Origin: an uncultured Clostridia bacterium
GTDB taxonomy: Bacteria; Bacillota; Clostridia; Lutisporales; Lutisporaceae
Assembly: GCA_937930535.1 (NCBI GenBank)
Contig: CALGKJ010000039.1
Coordinates: 1 to 64,000 of the forward strand
Direction: 5' to 3'
Length of the DNA: 64,000 nt
Below are positions 9,111 to 16,597 of the stretch, piece after piece (the stretch's first letter is position 1; each line of letters opens with the position of its first letter). Made by a program: the position numbers and the translations under genes. The notes under the pieces are model-generated. The model did not search any database, was not told the origin of the DNA, and saw only the letters and a list, made by a program, of their open reading frames with translations.

Positions 9111-9225
9111 TTCCTCCTAACCTGAATGAAAAGTTGGTCTACCCGACTTTTCAGCAGCAATCAATGAAAATAGAGCAAGTCTCAGGCAACGACCCTAGAC
9201 AGACGCAGCTCTATTTTCATATTAA
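9111..9225. repeat. Structured interspersed element, full copy A1
   Basis: A 115-bp element also present at 34661-34775. It starts at the complement of the AGGAGG site of the downstream minus-strand gene and contains three hairpins. The first is AAGTTGG/CCGACTT. The second is GAAAATAGAGC/GCTCTATTTTC. Nested in the second is GTCTCAGG/CCTAGAC. Between copies the stems vary compensatorily (T-G to T-A in hairpin 1; G-C to A-T in hairpin 2), which suggests selection on RNA or on single-stranded DNA structure. Confidence 0.8.
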
Positions 9226-9277
9226 CCTGAATGAAAAGTTGGTCTACCCGACTTTTCAACAGCAATCAATGAAAATA
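9226..9277. repeat. Structured interspersed element, partial copy A2
   Basis: A head-to-tail partial duplication of the first half of the 9111-9225 element (first hairpin and the AGCAATCAATGAAAAT tail). It ends exactly at the stop codon of the molybdopterin-binding gene. The partial tandem copy favours a mobile or recombining repeat over a simple riboswitch. Confidence 0.75.
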
Positions 9278-10300
9278 TTATGCTTTCCCGAAGGAGCATT
9301 TAGGATAATTGCAGGGCTTGCAATGAGTACAAAATCCGCCGTATCCCAGCTCAGATATATCTTCTTTTTTCACTTTCTCGCCTGTAAGTACTCGTATAAA
9401 TATAAGGTCAAAAACTGTAGTCCGATGGTACATTCCACATGCTGGTATGCCCATTATTGGTATGTGATTGAGATATGCGAGCATGAACATTGCCCCCGGA
9501 AGTACCGGTGCGCCATAGCTGACTACATCAGCTCCTGTTGAACGTATACCCTCTGGGGTTACATCATCTGGGTCTACTGACATTCCTCCAGCAGTGACTA
9601 TTGTGTCTGCACCCTGTGAAATAAGCTCTAATATGGATTGCTTAATAATTTCCGCATCGTCCGGCGCATATAGGATATCAACTATATCACAGTCATAATA
9701 CTCCATTTTTTCTTTTATGACAGGGGCAAATTTATCCTGTATTCTGCCGTAATACACCTCATTGCCTGTTATTACTACTCCCACCTTAAGTCTCTTAAAA
9801 GGCTCTACATAGATTATTTTGCCTTCCTGCTGACATATTTTTTGCACTTCCTCCACTCTGGCTCGCTGAGTGACCAGCGGTATTATCCTTGTTCCTGCTA
9901 CTATCTGCCCCTTTTTTACTTCTGTATTGTTGTGCATTACTGCCATGCTTACATGCTCTATTGAATTTACCTTGTTTAATATATTTCGATTGATTTTGAG
10001 CAGTCCATTATAAGCTGCCACAAAGCTAACCTTGCCTTCTGAGGGCTCAGTCAGTGTAATACCCTTGCCGGAAGCAGACTCAGCCATTGTGACCGCCGCT
10101 TCATCCTCGTGTATCTGTCCTTCTCCAAGCTCAAATATATATATGTGGTCTTTTCCCATTTTTTTCAGAGTATCAATATCCGTTTGCGTTATTATGTGAC
10201 CTTTTTTAAATGCTGCCCCCTTAAACTCTCCGGGCACTATTTTTGTTAAATCATGACCGAGTACCATTCCAATACTATCTTCTGTTTTAATTTTTTTCAT
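9278..10300 (-). CDS. Molybdopterin-binding protein with cysteine-rich tail
   Basis: A 340-residue MoeA/MogA-like protein of the kind found in clostridial xdh and selenium-hydroxylase clusters. Residues 180-310 form the molybdopterin-binding fold (VGVVITGNEVYYG, ADTIVTAGGMSVDPDDVTPEGI, GAPVLPGAMFMLAY, PIMGIPACGMYHRTTVFD). The last 25 residues carry C-x2-C-x2-C-x4-C, which could bind a metal or Fe-S cluster. The ATG at 10300 follows TTGGAGG. It is probably the first gene of the operon with xdhC and yqeB and works in late molybdenum cofactor handling. It is not a canonical MoeA, since the length and domain order differ. Confidence 0.85.
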   Translation of the reverse strand: MKKIKTEDSIGMVLGHDLTKIVPGEFKGAAFKKGHIITQTDIDTLKKMGKDHIYIFELGEGQIHEDEAAVTMAESASGKGITLTEPSEGKVSFVAAYNGLLKINRNILNKVNSIEHVSMAVMHNNTEVKKGQIVAGTRIIPLVTQRARVEEVQKICQQEGKIIYVEPFKRLKVGVVITGNEVYYGRIQDKFAPVIKEKMEYYDCDIVDILYAPDDAEIIKQSILELISQGADTIVTAGGMSVDPDDVTPEGIRSTGADVVSYGAPVLPGAMFMLAYLNHIPIMGIPACGMYHRTTVFDLIFIRVLTGEKVKKEDISELGYGGFCTHCKPCNYPKCSFGKA

Positions 10301-10481
10301 GATTTACCTCCAAGGTTTTGTGAAATAAACACAAATATTATTTATAATTTTCTATGTAATTATAAATATTCTCTAAGAAGCTTAAATTTCCTTCTTATAA
10401 CTGGGGATTAATTGGTTATTTAGAACCAAAAAATGCTTTAGGTTTTGATGGAAAAGCTGCTATAGCTTATGTCTTAATAAT

Positions 10482-10526
10482 AAAAACAGCTTCCTTGATA
10501 TTTTTATCTTGGAAGCTGTTTTTTTA
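10482..10526. terminator. Bidirectional rho-independent terminator
   Basis: The stem AAAAACAGCTTCC/GGAAGCTGTTTTT has a 16-nt loop and T-runs on both sides. It ends the small-peptide unit on the minus strand. Confidence 0.85.
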
Positions 10527-10544
10527 TACTTGCTTAACTTTTTA

Positions 10545-10664
10545 TTAATACACTATATAATGCGTTTCGTCGTAATCCTCATCCGAAATAGGTTGTATCT
10601 CAGATTCTTCCGGTTCAGGAGGCATTTCAATGTCCGAATAAATTAAAGAACGAAAATTAATCAT
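10545..10664 (-). CDS. Acidic small protein, 39 aa
   Basis: The ORF starts at ATG 10664, with GGAGGG 8 nt upstream, and ends in TAA before a strong terminator. The peptide starts MINFRSLIYSDIEMPPEPEE and ends in YDETHYIVY. It is very acidic and has no membrane segment or Cys, and I recognise no family. It lies behind its own TTGCAC-N17-TATAAT promoter and a structured leader, next to the RRNPP-like regulator/peptide pair, so it may be an output or a signal of that system. A longer in-frame upstream start exists but lacks a ribosome site. Confidence 0.6.
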   Translation of the reverse strand: MINFRSLIYSDIEMPPEPEESEIQPISDEDYDETHYIVY

Positions 10665-10799
10665 AATATTATCCCTCCAGCTAATAAATTTAATAGTTTT
10701 TAAGTGGAATGTATTGTAATATTCTGAAAAAAGTGATAATATTATTAGCATATACATAAGGATAACTTTGCATGGTGTACCTTATGGTATATGCTGGGG

Positions 10800-10817
10800 G
10801 GCTGGAGAAATCCAGCC
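10800..10817 (-). promoter_or_regulatory. Leader hairpin between two micro-ORFs
   Basis: The perfect 7-bp stem GGCTGGA/TCCAGCC has a 4-nt loop and sits 3 nt beyond the stop of the 10-codon ORF. A second imperfect stem pairs 10751-10762 with 10785-10796 (ATAC.ATAAGG with CCTTAT.GTAT). Together they would form a folded leader ahead of the 39-residue ORF. Confidence 0.5.
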
Positions 10818-10819
10818 TA

Positions 10820-10852
10820 TCACTTTTTTTGAAGATATCTTGCTGCTAACAT
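10820..10852 (-). CDS. 10-codon micro-ORF with strong ribosome site
   Basis: ATG at 10852 is preceded by AGGAGGTGAGC and encodes MLAARYLQKK before TGA. It is the first ORF after the promoter at 10898-10926. The last codons lie on a run of seven A residues. One extra A would extend the peptide through VIGWISPAPQHIP, so slippage or a base error could give a 23-residue product. Alternatives are a translated leader peptide or a spurious ORF. Confidence 0.4.
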   Translation of the reverse strand: MLAARYLQKK

Positions 10853-10897
10853 GCTCACCTCCTAGTTTGTAATCGTCAATATCGTCCACTTAATTGG

Positions 10898-10926
10898 ATT
10901 ATACACTCTTGTAGAAAAATGTGCAA
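10898..10926 (-). promoter_or_regulatory. Sigma-A-type promoter for the micro-ORF unit
   Basis: On the minus strand TTGCAC (10921-10926) and TATAAT (10898-10903) are separated by 17 nt, close to consensus. The 10927-11299 stretch upstream shows no gene. It is AT-rich and lies between this promoter and the end of the peptide gene. Confidence 0.65.
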
Positions 10927-11299
10927 TAACTCGAACAAGAATTTTGTTCCATATATTTACACATACTTCCCATCAGTGCTTCTCTTAATGAGAGTTTATC
11001 TATTTCCTTGAATTATGCAATCATAACACATTGAAATTACTAGCTTTTCTTAGCAGACTAAGAAAAAGAAATAGTGTAAATCGCTTACAAAGTAAATTAC
11101 CATTATCTTATTGCTGGAATATGTCTTATGTATTGTTTTTAGAAAGTTATACTGTATCATCTGCTTACTATACTTTTAAAGGGATAGAATTTTTTTAATG
11201 TAAATAATGCTATATACAGCTTGAAGCATGCTCCAAAAATGCAAAGAGAAGCACCACTAATCAATATAGTGTGCTTCCTCAATAATCTGGTTGAAGTTT

Positions 11300-11440
11300 T
11301 TACCGCTGCACTATAGGAATATATATGCATTTATGTCCTCCCGGGTCCCCATCGTCACCTGCAAAGGATACAATAGCAGCAGAAAGCACCAGACTAACAA
11401 CTAATAATATTGCAACTATGGGTTTACTTAGCTTTTTCAT
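11300..11440 (-). CDS. Secreted Phr-like signalling peptide precursor, 46 aa
   Basis: It starts at ATG 11440 with GGGAGG upstream, inside the last 17 nt of the TPR regulator gene. The product has a basic N-terminus (MKKLSKP), a hydrophobic export segment (IVAILLVVSLVLSAAIVSFA) and a short polar tail, GDDGDPGGHKCIYIPIVQR. A small exported peptide encoded by overlap with a TPR protein is the classic layout of Rap-Phr and other RRNPP systems. The mature signal would come from the C-terminus. The function is inferred from architecture. Confidence 0.75.
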   Translation of the reverse strand: MKKLSKPIVAILLVVSLVLSAAIVSFAGDDGDPGGHKCIYIPIVQR

Positions 11441-12698
11441 GGCAGCCTCCCTCAGTCTTTTTTCTGATTTTATAATACACATTCCCCAGACATTCAAACA
11501 AGCCATTTATATAGCCTTCACTGGTGGCAGCATCTCTAAGCTCAATTATAACATCAGACAGCTCATACAGGCAATGTATATCATCCATAACTTCTATAAA
11601 GGATAGTATATCATTTAGAACATATGGTTTACTATATATATGCTTGCCCTTTGTGCTTAACAGCAGACTAAGGAACTCTTTATATGCTTCATGATTTCCC
11701 ATATCCATTTCTATCTCAATTTTTGTTGATACATATATTAGATGCTTACCTAAACTATATTCTTTCTCGGATATTTCTAAGGCTTTATGCACATTTGCAA
11801 TTGCATTAGGATAGTTCTTGATAGATTTATAAACCATTGCTATATTGTTATAAACTGAGGCTGTAGTTAATATATCTTCCTCGTCATAATAATTTAAAGC
11901 CTCATTGTATTTCTTAAGTGCTTCATCATAGTTCTTATGCTTTTTATATGTAAGCCCTATGTTTGAAATAGCCTTTGCTTTTTCATAGTTTTTTACGGCG
12001 TACTCTAAAGCTTTTTCAAAATATCCTCTGGCAACGATATTCTTCTTGATATTTGCATACGTTATACCTCGCCAGTAGTTATAGTAAAATAGTGTATTCT
12101 TATCCAGCTTTTCTTTATGTTCCTCTACCAAATCCTGTATATCTCTGAACTTCTTTTCTCCCGTCTGGGGCATATTTTCTCTTACGTAGTCATATGCAAG
12201 CTCGCAGTAGAAAAATATCTTCCTGTTTATTTCGTAGGGAGGCAGAGTGTCCATAGCGTACTCATAGTATTCTACCCCGCGTTTCATTCTATTTGTATAA
12301 TAGTAGTTTTTTGCCTTAGCTCTGTACATCATACCCTCTTGGGTAGGCAGCTCATGGAGCTTGCACTGGTCAACCAGATAGTTCATCATTTTCTGGTCTT
12401 CTTCCTCATCATACATCCATATGTTGTCATATATGATTTGGGCATACTTTTGAATCTGCTGAGGCTTGGTCAGCACTATATCGTTATAATCTACGTCCAA
12501 CAGCTTAACTATAATATATTTAAAGGTAGAGGAGTTTATAAAATCTCTATGTACATAGGAACGAAAGGAATCATAAGGCATCTCAACGTTATACTCCTCA
12601 TGAAATGCCTTTATGCTCTTGCTTTTTTCTAATATAGCTTTTTTAATCTGGGGACCTTCGCCAAGTATTTTTACGTCTTTAAGTGTCAGCTTTTTCAT
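11424..12698 (-). CDS. RRNPP-like TPR regulator
   Basis: A 424-residue cytoplasmic protein. The N-terminal about 75 residues (MKKLTLKDVKILGEG...) are of unclear fold and could be a divergent helix-turn-helix. Residues about 85-420 are helical TPR repeats, clearest at KAISNIGLTYKKHKNYDEAL, ASVYNNIAMVYKSIKNYPNA and the preceding FYYNYWRGITYANIKKN. This resembles Rap, NprR or PlcR-type peptide receptors and clostridial Qss regulators. The ATG at 12698 has GAGGG, behind a good promoter (12731-12759). The downstream peptide gene overlaps its stop and suggests it binds a re-imported peptide. Whether it controls transcription or a phosphorelay cannot be decided from sequence. Confidence 0.8.
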   Translation of the reverse strand: MKKLTLKDVKILGEGPQIKKAILEKSKSIKAFHEEYNVEMPYDSFRSYVHRDFINSSTFKYIIVKLLDVDYNDIVLTKPQQIQKYAQIIYDNIWMYDEEEDQKMMNYLVDQCKLHELPTQEGMMYRAKAKNYYYTNRMKRGVEYYEYAMDTLPPYEINRKIFFYCELAYDYVRENMPQTGEKKFRDIQDLVEEHKEKLDKNTLFYYNYWRGITYANIKKNIVARGYFEKALEYAVKNYEKAKAISNIGLTYKKHKNYDEALKKYNEALNYYDEEDILTTASVYNNIAMVYKSIKNYPNAIANVHKALEISEKEYSLGKHLIYVSTKIEIEMDMGNHEAYKEFLSLLLSTKGKHIYSKPYVLNDILSFIEVMDDIHCLYELSDVIIELRDAATSEGYINGLFECLGNVYYKIRKKTEGGCHEKAK

Positions 12699-12730
12699 AT
12701 GTTATCCCTCTTATGCAAAATTATATGAGT

Positions 12731-12759
12731 ATTATAACATTTTATGGGATGTATTACAA
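12731..12759 (-). promoter_or_regulatory. Promoter of the TPR regulator/peptide pair
   Basis: On the minus strand TTGTAA (12754-12759), 17 nt, TATAAT (12731-12736), 33 nt before the ATG. Confidence 0.6.
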
Positions 12760-12925
12760 TTGTTACTTGGGGATCGTCAGATAAGTTTTTGACTAGGTTC
12801 ATTAAAAATTTTACGGCTGTTTCACTATACTTTATAATTAACGCTATAAATAAAAATGAGTATGCTGCCGTATACTATGTTTATTAATATATACTATTTA
12901 TTTGATAAGAAGGAAGGGATTATTA

Positions 12926-14710
12926 TTGCATAAAAAACTGAAAATAGCTTTGTCTATTTCATCAATTCTTCTAATAGCTGCTTTTTCATTTTTTGTAGTA
13001 AGCAGGGTCATAAATAATAATGTACCAGAAGCTGTTAAAGGGAAGGATGTAGATTTCGTTTTAGACTCATCAGCTTATAATAATATTTTGTCGGGAAACT
13101 TTCGGAATAGCTTAGACTTAACGACTATAAAAAATAGTAGAAAGCTAAACCTTAAAGAATCAGATGAATTAAATATGTCCGACAGACAACTAAATATTCA
13201 TTCCGATTATAAAAAGAATCCAATAATCCCAAAGTCTTTATATGTTGTGTCTCAAGATTCTATGACCCCTAGCGAGAGAACCATGATCGCAAGCCTACAG
13301 GGGCTGGTTAATGACAAAAGCTCTTATCAGATATATACACTTAGTACTGCTCATCCTGATTATAAAATATGGCTGGAGGATTTAAAAAATAATTATAATG
13401 TTTCTTATAAAGTACTCTCAGAGCCTTGGCAATTGTTAGATATATACAAGGATTATATAGATGGGTATGTACTTTACAGCAGTAAAATATCAGATGACCC
13501 CTCAATAAATAATGCCTGTTCTCTTGCTGCCTTAAATAAAGCCATAGTTGTTGATGAAGCCATAGAAGCTAAAGTATTGGATAAAGGTATAACAAAGCTT
13601 AAAGGAGATTGCAGAAATACGGACGAGAGCTGGGCATATGATAATTTGTGGAATAAGGGGTTGAATCACTCGGTAGTAATCCAGCTTTCTCCTCAAATAG
13701 ATGCTCCTTTGAGAGATTATGCTATAATGAGTAAATCTCTGGTTTTTTATGAGAACAGCAAAGACAAAACAATTCTTAGAGATAGAGTATTTTCTTCCAT
13801 GGAATATAATTCTATTTGCTTAGGCTGGGGGCCCGATGAATTTATTAATGTAAGTACTGCTTCAAAGCATGGGGTAAGCGTGGTTGCAGCAGACTGGTCA
13901 TATAATTTATCTACCTTAAGTGCTTTCCCCTCAATGCCTGTGGATAAAAAGCCTTTATTAGAAGTTCCCAAAGGAGAAAATTATCACTATGTAACATTTA
14001 TGATGTCTGATGGAGACAATCAGCAATGGAATCTTGGAAGCAACTATAGTAATAGTAAATGGTATGGGCATCCAAATAGAGATAAACTAAATTTATGTTG
14101 GACTATGAGCCCATCTTTATATTACTTAGCACCTACAGTTCTTAACTTGTATCATAAATCTATGAATAGCGGAAGTGCTAACAACAGCTTTATTGTATCC
14201 CCCTCTGGAAATGGGTATATGTATCCAAGTAAGTTTAAGAGAAGCAAGCTAAATATGTATATAGATACATTAAGTGATTATATGGAAAAAGTGAATGAAA
14301 GGTATATAGCCATAATAGATGATGGGGCATTCAATAATATTAAGCTTTGGAATAAATTTACTGAAAAATCTAGTATCAAGGGGCTATTTTATCTGGACTT
14401 TAATAGACATGATGAGTACCAAGGCAAAATTTTGTGGTCTAATAATAAACCCATAGTGTCTTGCAGAGACTTACTCTGGGATAATCTTCAAAATGAAGAG
14501 GAGTTAATAGAAAAAATTAATAACAGGGTTAAAATGGGGCAGGTAAATGCATCTAGTCCCGACGCATATACATTTGTTTATGTTCATGTTTGGACTAAAA
14601 GTGTCAGCAATGTGGAGGAGGTTATAAATAGACTGAAACAAAATCCCAGAGTGAAAATAGTTGCTCCTGAAATGTTTATGGAGTTGATTGAGAAAAATGT
14701 TGATAGGTAA
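12926..14710 (+). CDS. GxGYxYP domain protein, membrane-anchored or secreted
   Basis: A protein of about 594 residues. I place the start at TTG 12926 (MHKKLKIALS), because AAGGAAGGG sits 7 nt upstream, rather than at the in-frame TTG 12902. Residues about 7-27 are a hydrophobic anchor or signal. The eponymous motif GNGYMYP lies near residue 435, preceded by TFMMSDGDNQQWNLGSNYSN (family-typical) and PSLYYLAP. GxGYxYP proteins are putative extracellular carbohydrate-active proteins; no reaction is established to my knowledge. It is a single-gene unit ending in a clear terminator and divergent from the TPR regulator. Confidence 0.85.
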   Translation: MHKKLKIALSISSILLIAAFSFFVVSRVINNNVPEAVKGKDVDFVLDSSAYNNILSGNFRNSLDLTTIKNSRKLNLKESDELNMSDRQLNIHSDYKKNPIIPKSLYVVSQDSMTPSERTMIASLQGLVNDKSSYQIYTLSTAHPDYKIWLEDLKNNYNVSYKVLSEPWQLLDIYKDYIDGYVLYSSKISDDPSINNACSLAALNKAIVVDEAIEAKVLDKGITKLKGDCRNTDESWAYDNLWNKGLNHSVVIQLSPQIDAPLRDYAIMSKSLVFYENSKDKTILRDRVFSSMEYNSICLGWGPDEFINVSTASKHGVSVVAADWSYNLSTLSAFPSMPVDKKPLLEVPKGENYHYVTFMMSDGDNQQWNLGSNYSNSKWYGHPNRDKLNLCWTMSPSLYYLAPTVLNLYHKSMNSGSANNSFIVSPSGNGYMYPSKFKRSKLNMYIDTLSDYMEKVNERYIAIIDDGAFNNIKLWNKFTEKSSIKGLFYLDFNRHDEYQGKILWSNNKPIVSCRDLLWDNLQNEEELIEKINNRVKMGQVNASSPDAYTFVYVHVWTKSVSNVEEVINRLKQNPRVKIVAPEMFMELIEKNVDR

Positions 14711-14785
14711 TGTGGGATGTGGATAAATAGGCAATGTTAGTCTATAATATTCAAAATTTAGTTGTATTTGTGAAGTAAAATTTAC

Positions 14786-14828
14786 AAGCTTTCGCACAAT
14801 AGAGGTAAGTTCTATTGTAAGAAAGCTT
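14786..14828 (+). terminator. Terminator of the GxGYxYP gene
   Basis: Long hairpin AAGCTTTC..ACAATAGA/TCTATTGT..GAAAGCTT followed by ATTGTTTT. Confidence 0.75.
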
Positions 14829-14868
14829 ATTGTTTTAATATACTGCATAATTATCGAATTAGTATCAG

Positions 14869-15087
14869 CTAAATACCATTCTTTTCTCTGTATACATCAT
14901 ACAATGCTTTTAAGTTTGCATCCTCAATCTTCGCTGCATACACCTCAGCACCGCATTCAGCACATGTTGCTTTTTTTCCATTATAACTGTATTGTTCGCC
15001 TTTCAATGTACCTTTCATTAAAACGTATTCTACGGAGTAGGTGACATCTTTTCTACAATCTTCGCAAAATGTCATTTTCTCATCCAT
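14869..15087 (-). CDS. Lone zinc-ribbon protein, antitoxin-type N-terminal domain
   Basis: 72 residues from ATG 15087, preceded by GGAGGAGGT. Two CxxC pairs (FCEDC, TCAECG) are separated by a beta-rich stretch, followed by IEDANLKALYDVYREKNGI. This is the pattern of the N-terminal zinc domain found in MqsA/SocA-like antitoxins and in DUF4065-linked proteins, where a DNA-binding or Panacea domain normally follows. Here nothing follows, so it is either a stand-alone ribbon or a remnant of a longer antitoxin. No toxin gene is adjacent. Confidence 0.6.
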   Translation of the reverse strand: MDEKMTFCEDCRKDVTYSVEYVLMKGTLKGEQYSYNGKKATCAECGAEVYAAKIEDANLKALYDVYREKNGI

Positions 15088-15242
15088 AAAGCAACCTCCT
15101 CCACTGCCAGTCTTATCGAAAAATTTATCAAGGTTTATGTATAATATTATGCTGGAGTCTATAGGCATCCGTATAAATTAGTGTTATGTTCTTTGATTTT
15201 ACTTCAATCTGATTTAATCCGCATGTATATGTATATTGCAAC

Positions 15243-15752
15243 TTACAGCTTAAATTCTACAAGATTTTTTGAATTAAGTACAAATCCATATGCATAAATA
15301 CTATCTTCTTCACCATTCTGGAATCTCTTCATAACCTTATGAACTGGCAAAATAATTGAACTATCTTCCAGCTTTACTTGAATATCTATCTCGCCGTTGG
15401 GCTCATTATCGTTAGTTATCCACTCTCCACCATAGTTACGTTTGATTACTTCACCAACATAGCAGCCTAATGCAAACATACGCTGTCCCAAATTTTTTGA
15501 TAATAAACCATCTGGTGTTGCTTTTCCGTTTTTGCTGTTCTCGTCAAAGAACCTGTCAATCTCTTTGAGACTTTCGACCGAAAAGTCAGCTTTATACCCA
15601 GAGCTATTTAACGCTTGTGATATCCACTCGGAAGCAGTGCCAATATCCTCAAGTAGGGTTGGTTTGCTTTTCTTCTGTTGGTTGCCGAAGAAGAATGCTG
15701 CTACTACAATAACTATAGATATAATGGCGATTGGTATTAATAATTTGTTCAT
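15243..15752 (-). CDS. Membrane-anchored hypothetical protein, DUF3806-like
   Basis: 169 residues from ATG 15752 (GGAGGT upstream). One N-terminal transmembrane helix (residues about 3-22) is followed by a soluble domain with LGQRMFALGCYVGEVIKRNYGGEW. This recalls the DUF3806 pattern in which a conserved glycine-rich helix precedes a Trp and beta strands. The function is unknown. Neighbours are unrelated accessory genes. Confidence 0.6.
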   Translation of the reverse strand: MNKLLIPIAIISIVIVVAAFFFGNQQKKSKPTLLEDIGTASEWISQALNSSGYKADFSVESLKEIDRFFDENSKNGKATPDGLLSKNLGQRMFALGCYVGEVIKRNYGGEWITNDNEPNGEIDIQVKLEDSSIILPVHKVMKRFQNGEEDSIYAYGFVLNSKNLVEFKL

Positions 15753-15939
15753 ATGTACCTCCATATATTTTGTATTTCATAAAGCTACTGAATTATTAAT
15801 GCTTTTTAAAATTATAAGATGAATTAAAAAAATAGAAATTCTTTATATGCTGGTATTGGGAAGCAACCATAAAACTTAACTTATTCATTTCGTACTTTCT
15901 AAACATTGCTTATTTAAGTTTATAGTTGTTTTCGATATA

Positions 15940-16491
15940 TTATAACTCAAATCGTTCTTTTATCATCTGTGCAACAATTTCCGCTGAAAGATTGGAATTA
16001 TCTATTTTTATATAGTTATCAAATGTAATTTCACCGTCATTGCTAACACAACGATAATTGTTATCATCATTTAAAAGTCTTTGATTTGACATTTCGATCT
16101 TTCGTTTAGATGCTTTATTTTTTAGACGATTTTCAGTAATATTCCTTTGTAACCTAATTTCTTGATGGGCTACAAGTTCTACATAATATATCTCAGCATT
16201 ATGTTTTCTAAAAATATCACAGACATGGTCTACATAATCCCAGTCAGATTGCTGGTCAAATGCCCACATATATGTGAAGATCAATCCATATTGTTGGGAT
16301 TTAGCAAATTCCTCAAAAACAGTTTCTCTTATGCGAGAAATTATTTTTCCATCGAAATACCCGAATACCTCCAGTACAGGTTCAATAGCCATATGATTAT
16401 GGAATAATCTTAAATCCGTAATTTTAGTGAGTTCTTGTCCAACGGTCATTTTACCAACAGCGGTATTTCCAATTATAAACACTAACTTCAA
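15940..16491 (-). CDS. P-loop AAA/kinase-like ATPase
   Basis: 183 residues. I favour TTG 16491 (LKLVFIIGN), because AGAGGTG lies at the right distance and relatives start there. The longer ATG 16533 lacks a site. Walker A is GNTAVGKMTVG near residue 8. Further on are LFHNHMAIEPVLEVFGYFDG and an RLQRNITENRLKNK lid-like stretch, so it resembles small nucleotide or shikimate-kinase-like proteins. The substrate is unknown. It is monocistronic in appearance. Confidence 0.65.
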   Translation of the reverse strand: MKLVFIIGNTAVGKMTVGQELTKITDLRLFHNHMAIEPVLEVFGYFDGKIISRIRETVFEEFAKSQQYGLIFTYMWAFDQQSDWDYVDHVCDIFRKHNAEIYYVELVAHQEIRLQRNITENRLKNKASKRKIEMSNQRLLNDDNNYRCVSNDGEITFDNYIKIDNSNLSAEIVAQMIKERFEL

Positions 16492-16597
16492 AGTAACACC
16501 TCTTTTATCAAATACGAATAATGTCAGATTCACAATATTTCATAGTTACAAGCAAGTAAAGTCCATCTATACTACTATATAAGTAAAAGCGACATAT

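Noticed and set aside
9111-9225. Molybdenum-cofactor or purine riboswitch in front of xdhC
   Set aside because: I could not match known riboswitch cores, and the same element precedes an unrelated peptide-binding protein gene.
9134-9541. 135-codon plus-strand open frame containing the interspersed element twice
   Set aside because: The apparent repeated peptide comes from the DNA repeat. The rest is antisense to the molybdopterin-binding gene.
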